5,861 nt of DNA, taken from the NCBI GenBank assembly GCA_021787775.1, contig JAJYLK010000083.1, positions 1-5,861 of the forward strand, in the 5' to 3' direction. The translations under genes were made by a program, and so were the position numbers. Shown piece by piece: positions 1 to 5,683 of the stretch. The DNA comes from Actinomycetes bacterium (GTDB lineage Bacteria > Actinomycetota > Thermoleophilia > BMS3ABIN01). The number at the start of each line of letters is the position of its first letter. Positions within the stretch are counted from its first letter, which is position 1. Under the pieces are notes generated by a model. It worked only from the letters and a program-made list of their open reading frames with translations, had not been told where the DNA came from and made no database searches.

Positions 1-793
1 TTCCCTCCCGCAGCTCTATCTCCGCGCGCACTTTAGCCAGCGCTCTCCGGATCAGGCGGGACACGTGCATCTGTGATACGCCTATGTTCGCTGCTATCTG
101 CGACTGAGTCAAGCCTTGGAAGAATCTTTGGTGCAGGATGCTGCGCTCCCGGGGGCTCAGCTGCTCCATGCCGGGCTCCAGGATGATACGCCGCTCGGCC
201 ACGTCAAACCCCGCCTCATATTCGCCGATCGATTCCATGGGCGAACGTTCGTCCTCGTCGTCGCCGCCGATACGGTGGTCGAGCGACAGCGAACTGCGTG
301 AGCGTCCGGCTTCGATCGCTTCCATCACGTCCTCGACGCTGGCATCGACAGCGTCGGCGAGCTCATGGACAGTGGGGGCGTGGTGATTGCTGCCCGCCAG
401 CGAACCCGATACCTGCTCCAGGCGCATGTTCAGCTCCAGCAGGCCCCGGGGCACCTTTACCGCCCAGCCCTTGTCCCGGAAATAACGCTTGATCTCACCG
501 ATGATGTTGGGAGTCGCATAAGTGGAAAGGGCCACGCCGCGGCCGGAGTCGAAGCGGTCGATGGCCTTGATCAGCCCGATGCAGCCTACCTGCACCAGAT
601 CTTCAAGCTGTTCGCCGCGCTGGCAGTAGCGCCGGGAAACGCCGTAGACGAGCGGCAGATAACGTACGATCAATTCGTCGCGCGCCCGGTTGTCCCCCAT
701 TTCATGATATTTGCGCAGGAGTCGTTTTTCTTCCTGGCGTTTGTGGCGGACGCCTGGTGTTACCGGGCTGGCCGTGCAAGTGACTGCGTTCAT
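1..793 (-). CDS. SigB/SigF-family alternative RNA polymerase sigma factor (3' end cut by window)
   Basis: This is a group 3 sigma-70 factor that directs RNA polymerase to general-stress or stationary-phase promoters. I read 264 codons from the ATG at 793 with no stop before the window edge, so only the last few residues can be missing (the family is usually 250-265 aa). Region 2 spans about residues 35-112, with DLVQVGCIGLIKAIDRFD at 65-82 and STYATPNIIGEIKRYFRD at 90-107. Region 3 follows to about 165. Region 4 is about 208-260, with LSPRERSIL and the helix-turn-helix IGVSQMHVSRLIRRAL, a signature of the SigB/SigF/SigG group. A GGAGG at 800-804, 6 nt before the ATG, fixes the start. A SigB/SigF-type promoter lies about 170 nt upstream, implying autoregulation. 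Such factors are normally held by an RsbW-type anti-sigma factor; none is in the window, but it could lie to the left. Family certain; SigB versus SigF subgroup not resolved. Confidence 0.95.
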   Translation of the reverse strand, partial: MNAVTCTASPVTPGVRHKRQEEKRLLRKYHEMGDNRARDELIVRYLPLVYGVSRRYCQRGEQLEDLVQVGCIGLIKAIDRFDSGRGVALSTYATPNIIGEIKRYFRDKGWAVKVPRGLLELNMRLEQVSGSLAGSNHHAPTVHELADAVDASVEDVMEAIEAGRSRSSLSLDHRIGGDDEDERSPMESIGEYEAGFDVAERRIILEPGMEQLSPRERSILHQRFFQGLTQSQIAANIGVSQMHVSRLIRRALAKVRAEIELREG

Positions 794-957
794 CTGAAAC
801 CTCCATCGAATCTGCCTTTCCCTCACGGAAAAGGACTTGGCTTCCATTTTCGATAGTGGTTACCCCCTGTGGCTGCGTGCCTGCCGACCCCGTTCGTGCC
901 GGAAAAGCTTCAGGCAACGAGCCCCCTGATTCCCGCCGTGCCAAAGACGGGGGAAAT
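794..957 (-). promoter_or_regulatory. Long structured 5' leader of the sigma factor gene
   Basis: No gene fits here; the open frame crossing it on the minus strand (944 to 702) is a shadow of the sigma gene. If transcription starts about 956 from the promoter at 963-988, the sigma mRNA has a leader of about 160 nt. It contains a perfect 8-bp stem, CCUUUUCC/GGGAAAGG, closed by a GUGA (GNRA-type) loop at 815-834, ending 10 nt before the GGAGG at 800-804. Further upstream is a possible imperfect hairpin with GGCA/UGCC arms. A segment around 850-880 (CACAGGG, AACCA, CGAAA) recalls the first half of a GEMM c-di-GMP riboswitch, but the second half of that motif is absent, so I do not call a riboswitch. 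Confidence 0.35.
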
Positions 958-962
958 TGTAA

Positions 963-988
963 CTACCCGCCTTCTCTCAAGCTAAACC
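963..988 (-). promoter_or_regulatory. SigB/SigF-type promoter for the sigma factor gene
   Basis: Reading the minus strand, GGTTT (988-984) is followed by exactly 15 nt and then GGGTAG (968-963). This matches the mycobacterial SigF consensus GGTTT-N15-GGGTA. Read in the Bacillus SigB frame it is GTTTAG-N13-GGGTAG, against GTTTAA-N12-14-GGGTAT. It starts 12 nt past the stop of the YtxH-like gene and points at the sigma gene, so it gives the sigma factor its own promoter besides read-through from the two genes upstream. The transcription start should be near 956. Motif and spacing are seen directly; recognition by this particular sigma factor is inferred. Confidence 0.75.
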
Positions 989-1000
989 AAACCAACAATT

Positions 1001-1282
1001 TTATACTATGTAGTTGACTGGAGGCTTTTGCGGCTCCGCGTCATGCTCCAGCTCACGCTCGATCTCGGCTTCCTTTTCGGCGGCGGCCTTCTTGCCGGCA
1101 TCCACCGCCACTTCCAGTTTCTTCTGCCACTCTGCCTGCGACCGCTTCAGCTCCTCGGGCAGGTTGGACAGCACCGTCATGATGTCCCTGCCGGTCTCGG
1201 CGCTGCGCTTCTGGGCATAAGCCACAACCGCTATCGCGGCGAGTCCGGCCACCGTGCCAAGCCCGGACATGAACCGCCCCAT
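1001..1282 (-). CDS. YtxH-like small membrane-anchored protein
   Basis: This is a 93-94 aa protein with a short hydrophobic N-terminal segment (about residues 7-24, LGTVAGLAAIAVVAYA) followed by a highly charged, probably helical tail rich in Lys, Glu and Ala (about 28-85). That layout, and its position after a DUF948 protein, fit the YtxH/general-stress family, whose molecular role is unknown. Its start overlaps the preceding stop as TGATG (ATG at 1282-1280). A GTG at 1285-1283, one codon earlier, is the alternative and would give a 4-nt overlap. The GGAGG at 1291-1295 lies 8 nt from the ATG and 5 nt from the GTG, so either works; I prefer the ATG. Translational coupling with the upstream gene is likely. 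The family assignment is based on architecture and context, as sequence identity is low in such proteins. Confidence 0.75.
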   Translation of the reverse strand: MGRFMSGLGTVAGLAAIAVVAYAQKRSAETGRDIMTVLSNLPEELKRSQAEWQKKLEVAVDAGKKAAAEKEAEIERELEHDAEPQKPPVNYIV

Positions 1283-1647
1283 CACAATCCCCTCCGTCCG
1301 GACCAGAGTGACGACACTGCGCCGGAAACACCCGCGGACAGCCCCGCTACCTTTTTCACCGGCGTCGTGATCGCCAGCTGCACCGCCTTGCTGGTCGTCT
1401 CCACCCGGTCGGTGACGTCGACCAGGGTGCCCATCATGTCGTCAGCTTTCTTCAGCTGGCTGTTGACCTCGTCCATGGTCACCTGCAGCTGTGAGAGCAG
1501 CGGGATGACTTCCTCGTCCAGCCTCCCGAGAAACGTGTTGATCTTGCCGAATGTCCCCCCGACCTTCATCAAGACAAAAGCCAGCGCAAGAGCAGTGATC
1601 ACGAGAAAAAAGCTCAGCGCCGCTTCGAGAACCGCTGTCCAGTCCAT
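1282..1647 (-). CDS. DUF948 (YtxG-like) membrane protein
   Basis: This 121 aa protein has one N-terminal transmembrane segment (about residues 6-28, VLEAALSFFLVITALALAFV) and a cytoplasmic coiled-coil-like part with repeated hydrophobic spacing (about 33-92), including EEVIPLLSQLQVTMDEVN. The pattern of a membrane anchor, a long amphipathic helix and an 'AI..PVKKVAGLSAGV' tail is typical of the DUF948 family, represented by Bacillus YtxG, a general-stress protein of unknown biochemical role. The ATG at 1647 has a GGAGG at 1657-1661, 9 nt upstream. It is the first gene of a minus-strand cluster running into the YtxH-like gene (overlapping stop and start) and then the sigma gene. I found no clear promoter of either the SigB type or the housekeeping type in front of it. 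Confidence 0.85.
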   Translation of the reverse strand: MDWTAVLEAALSFFLVITALALAFVLMKVGGTFGKINTFLGRLDEEVIPLLSQLQVTMDEVNSQLKKADDMMGTLVDVTDRVETTSKAVQLAITTPVKKVAGLSAGVSGAVSSLWSGRRGL

Positions 1648-1680
1648 GAGGATGTTCCTCCCGTGTTTTGACGGCGTAGC

Positions 1681-1698
1681 CTGTGTATCTTAACACAG
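1681..1698. repeat. Short palindrome CTGTGT-N6-ACACAG upstream of the DUF948 operon
   Basis: Perfect 6-bp inverted arms are separated by 6 nt, 34-51 bp upstream of the DUF948 start codon. It could be an operator half-site pair or a leader hairpin. A six-base inverted pair can arise by chance, so confidence in a function is low. Confidence 0.3.
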
Positions 1699-1817
1699 TT
1701 AAAACATCCTTTGTGATGCTGTGTCTCAAGAGTCCCTCCCATCTTATTTCGGTTCCTGCCTCCGGGTGAAGGTCCAATATAGCGTCCGGCGGTTAATATC
1801 GTAATCGGGGTATCCCC

Positions 1818-1849
1818 CCTTCTTCGCGGGCGGAAAAACCCCGAGAAGG
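1818..1849. repeat. Stem-loop in the divergent intergenic region
   Basis: CCTTCTTCG (1818-1826) pairs with CGAGAAGG (1842-1849) with one bulged base, and GGG (1828-1830) pairs with CCC (1839-1841) around an A-rich loop. No T-run follows on either strand, so it is not a classical intrinsic terminator. It sits about 60 nt before the diguanylate cyclase start and would lie in its 5' leader if transcription begins upstream. The rest of 1648-1906 holds no gene and no confident promoter. Confidence 0.4.
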
Positions 1850-1889
1850 CGCGGTGTTTCAGCCAGGCTTCCCCTATTCCAGAGTGTTT

Positions 1890-1909
1890 GAGGTAAGATG
1901 TGAAACATG
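1890..1909 (+). promoter_or_regulatory. Shine-Dalgarno plus in-frame start-stop (ATG TGA) before the cyclase start
   Basis: GAGG at 1890-1893 is followed 4 nt later by ATG (1898), immediately TGA (1901), then AAC and the ATG at 1907 in the same frame. The Shine-Dalgarno element is 13 nt from the real start, unusually far, but at a workable though short distance from the start-stop pair. Ribosomes may load at the minimal ORF and re-initiate, which would damp expression of the cyclase. Confidence 0.4.
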
Positions 1910-3415
1910 ACGGGCACTTTTGATGAAGTCTCCCAAGGCAGTCAACTGCCGCTGCATCCGCCGCACGGCGAGGCGATGTATCAGACGCTGTTCGAGCATG
2001 CAGGCGACGCTATCCTGGTCGTCCATGCGCAGACCGGCAAGATCGTGGATTACAACCCCTCTGCCGTGCAACTGACCGGATTCAGCGACGGCGAGCTCGA
2101 CGGCATGAGCCTGAGCGATATCTGGGTTCCCGACGAACCGGCGACCGCCGCTGCGGCGCTGCTACCCGGCCTGGCGCCAGGCATCGCCAGAGGCAGCCAC
2201 CGGCGCAAGAACGGCGCTCTGCTGCCGGTCGAAGTCAATTCCCGCCTCATCGAGTTCCGGGATGAAGAGCTCCTGCTGCTGATCGTCCGCGACCTCAGCA
2301 GCCAGCAGCAGGTCCGTATCCAGGCAGGGGGAACGGTCGGGAAGAGCGACGCCAAAGCCGTAGCCCAGGCCCGCAGGGACGTCAAAGAGCTGGCGCAGTC
2401 CAAAGAGGACCTGGCCATCCTGTTCGACATCTCGTCCGCGATCAGCAAAGAGATCGAGCTGGGCAAACTGCTCGACCAGGCGCTGGCGATGATCACGCAT
2501 CTGGGCTCATTCGACGTACAGCGCAAGGGTGCTATTTTCCTGGTCGAGGACGAGCGGCTGGTGCTCGCCGCCCACCTCGGGCTTGACGAGGCTTTCTGCG
2601 CGGCACACAAGAGTCTGAAAACCGGCGACTGCCTCTGCGGGCTTGTGGCCAGCACGGGCGCGCAGCTGGTTTCGGGGAATATCGCCAAGGACAAGCGGCA
2701 TAGTATCAAGTACCCCGGCATGATCCCGCACGGGCATGCGATCGTGCCGCTCAGCACCGGCGGCAACACCGTGGGCGCGCTTTGCCTCTTCCTGCCGGCC
2801 AACAAGGGCGTGGACGAGCGCAAGCTGCGGCTGCTCATGGCGATCGGCAACCAGCTGGCGGTGGCGATCGAGAAGATCAATCTCTACGAGAAGACCAGGA
2901 AGCTGTCGCTGCACGATCCGCTGACCGGTCTGGCCAACCGCCATTTCATGAACATCAGCCTGAAGAGCAACATGGCCGGCGCCAAGCGCTCCGGCCGGCC
3001 TTTTTCCCTGATCCTGCTCGACCTGGATCATTTCAAGCAGTACAACGACAGCTTCGGCCACGTGGCGGGGGACAAGCTGCTGTCGGATGTGGGCAGCCTG
3101 ATGAGCCGTGAGGTGCGCGAGGTGGACCTGATCGCCCGGTATGGCGGAGAGGAATTCCTGATCATCCTGCCCGATACCGGCGAGCAGGAAGCGCTGGAAG
3201 TAGCCGAGCGCATCCGCGACTCGATCATCGGCTGCGAGTTCAGCTACTCGCGCCAGCGGCCGACGACGCGCATCACCGTCAGCGCCGGCGTGGCGACGTA
3301 CGAAAGTTCGGTTTCAGAGGTCGATGTGCTGGTAGCGCGCGCCGATGCGGCGCTATACCGCGCCAAGGAAAACGGCCGCAACCAGGTCCTGCCCTGGCTG
3401 ACCAGCGGCCGTTAG
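1907..3415 (+). CDS. PAS-GAF-GGDEF diguanylate cyclase
   Basis: This soluble 502 aa signalling protein makes the second messenger c-di-GMP from two GTP. A PAS domain covers about residues 22-132 (YQTLFEHAGDAILVV, IVDYNPSAVQLTGFS). A linker helix spans about 145-172. A GAF domain covers about 172-325, with a Cys/His-rich stretch: C231, H234, C242, C244 (GDCLCG), and HGH at 275-277. The GGDEF domain is about 333-495: HDPLTGLANR, metal ligand D372 in LLDLDHFKQYND, active-site GGEEF at 413-417, and SAGVA. An RxxD inhibitory site (REVD, 404-407) lies exactly five residues before GGEEF, so feedback inhibition by c-di-GMP is expected. There is no transmembrane segment or EAL domain. The start at 1907 is weakly supported (see the start-stop element); ATG at 1976, just before the PAS domain, is an alternative. 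It has no plus-strand partner, and its stop overlaps the convergent mnmA end by 4 nt. The sensed signals are unknown. Confidence 0.95.
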   Translation: MTGTFDEVSQGSQLPLHPPHGEAMYQTLFEHAGDAILVVHAQTGKIVDYNPSAVQLTGFSDGELDGMSLSDIWVPDEPATAAAALLPGLAPGIARGSHRRKNGALLPVEVNSRLIEFRDEELLLLIVRDLSSQQQVRIQAGGTVGKSDAKAVAQARRDVKELAQSKEDLAILFDISSAISKEIELGKLLDQALAMITHLGSFDVQRKGAIFLVEDERLVLAAHLGLDEAFCAAHKSLKTGDCLCGLVASTGAQLVSGNIAKDKRHSIKYPGMIPHGHAIVPLSTGGNTVGALCLFLPANKGVDERKLRLLMAIGNQLAVAIEKINLYEKTRKLSLHDPLTGLANRHFMNISLKSNMAGAKRSGRPFSLILLDLDHFKQYNDSFGHVAGDKLLSDVGSLMSREVREVDLIARYGGEEFLIILPDTGEQEALEVAERIRDSIIGCEFSYSRQRPTTRITVSAGVATYESSVSEVDVLVARADAALYRAKENGRNQVLPWLTSGR

Positions 3416-4998
3416 GCGGACTCAGCCGCCATCCCGCGACGGGCCGACCGGATCACTCCGCCGGCAGCAACCGTCTCGCCGCGGTAAAGCACGGCTGACT
3501 GCCCCGGCGCCACCCCCAGCACCGGCGCTTCGAGCTCCAGCTTCCAGATTTCACCGGCGGTTGCCAGACGCGCCGGCACCGGCGGGGAGTTGTACCTCAG
3601 CTGCGCCAGCAATCTCTCACCCTCTGCCACCGGGACGAACCGGTTGACACCGGTGATCTCCACCGAACTGACCGCGAGCTCGGCGCGCGTGCCCGCCACG
3701 ACGATATTGCGCTCCGGGATGGTGCCGAGCACATACAGCGGCTCCGGAGCGCCGCCACCGAGGCCGCGGCGCTGGCCGACGGTATAGTCCTGATATCCCT
3801 GGTGGACACCGATCCTGGCGCCGCTCGCATCGACGATCTCCCCCTTGCCGGGGAGCGGCAGCTTTCGCTGGTTGATGAAATCCCGCAGGAAAAGGCGATA
3901 GTCGCCACCGGGGATGAAACAGATGTCCTGACTTTCAGGCCGTTCGCTGGTCACCAGCCCGGCTGAGCGCGCCAGTGCGCGAGTTTCTTCCTTGCGGTAT
4001 CTGCCCAGCGGAAAGCGGATCCGGGCCAGCGTTTCCGGATCGAGCCCCCAGAGCATGTAGCTCTGATCCTTGACGGTGTCCGCGGCGCGCGCCAGCACCG
4101 GACCGGCGCCAGTCTGCCGGACCTGCGCGTAATGACCGGTAGCAATGCTGGCCGCACCCAGCCGCGCCGCCAGCTCCAGCAGCAGAGGAAAGCGAAAGCC
4201 GCCGTTACATGCCGTGCATGGATTGGGCGTCCTGCCGCTAAGGTATTCCCTGGCGAAGCCTGCCACCACATCTTCACGGAACCGCCGCGAGCAATCCACG
4301 GTCAGATGCGGCAGCCCCAGCTGGTGGCATACCGCGCGCGCGTCCCGCTCCGCCGCCGGCGAGCAGCAGCTGGCGGCCGTTTCCGCCGCACTGCCGCCGG
4401 GAGCGCTCCAGAGCCGCATGGTGACCCCCAGGACCCGCGCACCGGAGCGCTGCTCGAGCAGGCAGGCAGCCGAGCTGTCCACCCCGCCGCTCATCGCCAC
4501 CAGCACGATGTCATCCGCACCGGTGGCCATCCCCGGCAACGTGCCCCGGCTGGCGGCATCGGTAAGGGCCGCGTGCAGCGCATCGACCGCGAACCCGGCG
4601 GCCGTGGCGGTCAGCCGTCCGGGGGCGGAACGGGGAGCAGCGCCGGTGTCTGCGGCTTCACCGGGCTCCGCTGCAGCGCCGCCGCGTTCGCGTGGCAGCG
4701 CCGCGTCCGCTCCGGAGATTCCTGCACCGCCCAGCGCGCCGGCGACATCCTCCGCTGACAGCGCCGCGGCCTCCCACCAGCTCTTGCCGGTCACCAGGCT
4801 GGTGAGCAGGCTCCCTGCGGCGATGGCGGCTCTGGAACCCGAAGCCTCAAAGGCGGCCCGGGAAATGACCTGTTCCGCAAAAGCGATCTGGATGCGAATC
4901 AGCGCGCCGCATCCCTCGTCGCCGGCGCTGCCGGATGCGTCCGCCTCGATCTGACCCCGGTTGCGGGGCCGGTGAAAATGTTCATCCAGGGGATTCAT
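3412..4998 (-). CDS. mnmA: tRNA-specific 2-thiouridylase MnmA with fused degenerate NifU/IscU-type domain
   Basis: MnmA uses ATP and relayed sulfur to make 2-thiouridine at position 34 of Lys, Glu and Gln tRNAs. The catalytic part is about residues 162-520: PP-loop SGGVDSS (170-176), CCS (211-213), GRTPNPCTACN with C261 and C264, GHY (288-290), KDQSYMLWGLD (310-320), and ESQDICFI with C360, then a C-terminal beta-barrel (about 435-520). Usual length is 350-380 aa; here it is 528 because residues 1-150 form a NifU/IscU-like scaffold domain (LDEHFHRPRNRG, AIAAGSLLTSLVTGKS, last helix FAVDALHAALTDA) interrupted by a low-complexity Ala/Gly/Pro/Glu insert at about 92-128. Of the scaffold's three Cys and one Asp, only C30 survives: CGD is CGA, the second Cys is Ser54, and the third is lost. 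The ATG at 4998 has an AAGGA about 4 nt upstream. It is separated from the lipoprotein gene by a terminator and so probably has its own promoter, which I could not identify. MnmA is certain, and the fusion is read in one uninterrupted frame. Confidence 0.95.
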   Translation of the reverse strand: MNPLDEHFHRPRNRGQIEADASGSAGDEGCGALIRIQIAFAEQVISRAAFEASGSRAAIAAGSLLTSLVTGKSWWEAAALSAEDVAGALGGAGISGADAALPRERGGAAAEPGEAADTGAAPRSAPGRLTATAAGFAVDALHAALTDAASRGTLPGMATGADDIVLVAMSGGVDSSAACLLEQRSGARVLGVTMRLWSAPGGSAAETAASCCSPAAERDARAVCHQLGLPHLTVDCSRRFREDVVAGFAREYLSGRTPNPCTACNGGFRFPLLLELAARLGAASIATGHYAQVRQTGAGPVLARAADTVKDQSYMLWGLDPETLARIRFPLGRYRKEETRALARSAGLVTSERPESQDICFIPGGDYRLFLRDFINQRKLPLPGKGEIVDASGARIGVHQGYQDYTVGQRRGLGGGAPEPLYVLGTIPERNIVVAGTRAELAVSSVEITGVNRFVPVAEGERLLAQLRYNSPPVPARLATAGEIWKLELEAPVLGVAPGQSAVLYRGETVAAGGVIRSARRGMAAESA

Positions 4999-5096
4999 GA
5001 TTCCTTGTCAATGATAGCAGGCGTCCCGCCGGGAGAAAGAAAGTCCCCGCGCCAGCCGCGAACGCCGCGAATCCGCCGAATACGTTCCCGGCTGAC

Positions 5097-5120
5097 AAAA
5101 AAGGCGGCCCGGAGGCCGCC
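5097..5120 (-). terminator. Rho-independent terminator after the lipoprotein gene
   Basis: On the minus strand GGCGGCC, a UCCG loop and GGCCGCC form a perfect 7-bp GC stem, directly followed by six U. It begins 31 nt past the lipoprotein stop and separates that gene from mnmA. On the plus strand the stem is followed by GCGTTTTCC, so at most weak activity is expected there. Confidence 0.95.
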
Positions 5121-5151
5121 GCGTTTTCCTGACGTCTGGACGCTGCCGGGT

Positions 5152-5664
5152 TCAGCCCCGCATGATCTCACTGACTCCCTGCTCCAGCGATTTTTCATCC
5201 ACGAACCCGGACCAGGCGCGCTGCACCTGCCTCTGCTTGTTGATCATGATGACGCTGGGAGGCGAATCGACTTTGAGCAGCGTGGCAAGATCGCCATAAC
5301 CTTCGGCATCAGTGTAGAGATAAACATAGAAATCAACGTCGCCCTTGTAGCGATTCTGCAGCGACAGGATCGAGGCACGGACCTGGTTGTCATCTGTCGT
5401 GCCTGTCATGTAGAAGAGGACGACCACGGGCCGGTTGCTTGCCAGCGATGAACTGAAATCTTTCGGAGACTGATTGGTGGGTGAGATCATGTTGCCGATC
5501 AGCGACTCGGGCTTGTTGGTAGAGATCGCCGCCTTGGAGGTGCTGGTGGCGAGCGACCCCGGCGCAGCCGCGCTTTGCTGGTCGCTGCCGCCACAGGCCG
5601 AGAACACAACAGCCACGACCGCCAGCAGCAGCATCGTGGCTGAAATCCTAAGGAATCTGCTCAT
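5152..5664 (-). CDS. Thioredoxin-fold lipoprotein lacking the CxxC motif
   Basis: This 170 aa protein has a lipoprotein signal peptide: basic start MSRFLR, hydrophobic stretch at about 8-21, and a lipobox ending FSAC with C24 as the expected lipidated residue, so it should be anchored to the outer face of the membrane. A Ser/Ala/Thr-rich tether (25-70) leads to a thioredoxin-like domain at about 75-168: PVVVLFYMTGTT as strand and active-site loop, DVDFYVYLYTD, LLKVDSPPSVIMIN with the cis-Pro loop at about 135-136, and a final helix. The loop that normally carries WCxxC reads TGTTDD, and the mature protein has no Cys besides C24, so it cannot be a thiol oxidoreductase. A binding or structural role is possible, but function is unknown. 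The ATG at 5664 has a GAGGAAAGG at 5670-5678. The start is 20 nt below the 6S RNA end, so read-through from the 6S promoter may supply its mRNA. Confidence 0.88.
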   Translation of the reverse strand: MSRFLRISATMLLLAVVAVVFSACGGSDQQSAAAPGSLATSTSKAAISTNKPESLIGNMISPTNQSPKDFSSSLASNRPVVVLFYMTGTTDDNQVRASILSLQNRYKGDVDFYVYLYTDAEGYGDLATLLKVDSPPSVIMINKQRQVQRAWSGFVDEKSLEQGVSEIMRG

Positions 5665-5683
5665 TTATGCCTTTCCTCAAAAT

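Noticed and set aside
840..885. GEMM (c-di-GMP-I) riboswitch in the sigma leader
   Set aside because: CACAGGG, AACCA and CGAAA resemble its first half, but the conserved GACGCAAAGCC half and its partner stem are missing.
1791..1813. SigB/SigF-like promoter GGTTA...GGGTAT on the plus strand before the cyclase
   Set aside because: The -10 GGGTAT is a good match, but the GGTTA is only 12 nt away instead of about 15, and its last base deviates. GGGGTATCCCC is also a palindrome that explains the string.
1811..1840. Minus-strand GGTTT...GGGATA as a stress promoter for the DUF948 operon
   Set aside because: The spacer is 19 nt and the -10 reads GGGATA rather than GGGTA; too far from the consensus.
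2050..2880. Long minus-strand open frame opposite the diguanylate cyclase (276 codons)
   Set aside because: It has Ser/Arg-rich composition typical of a shadow frame and lies fully inside the PAS-GAF coding region.
4145..4954. Long plus-strand open frame opposite mnmA (269 codons)
   Set aside because: It is antisense to a well-conserved gene, is rich in Ala/Ser/Arg as expected from GC-rich shadow frames, and shows no recognisable domain.
5011..5019. Extended -10 (TGC-TATCAT) as the mnmA promoter
   Set aside because: It would start transcription only a few nt before the ATG, excluding the ribosome binding site, and no -35 is found at the right distance.
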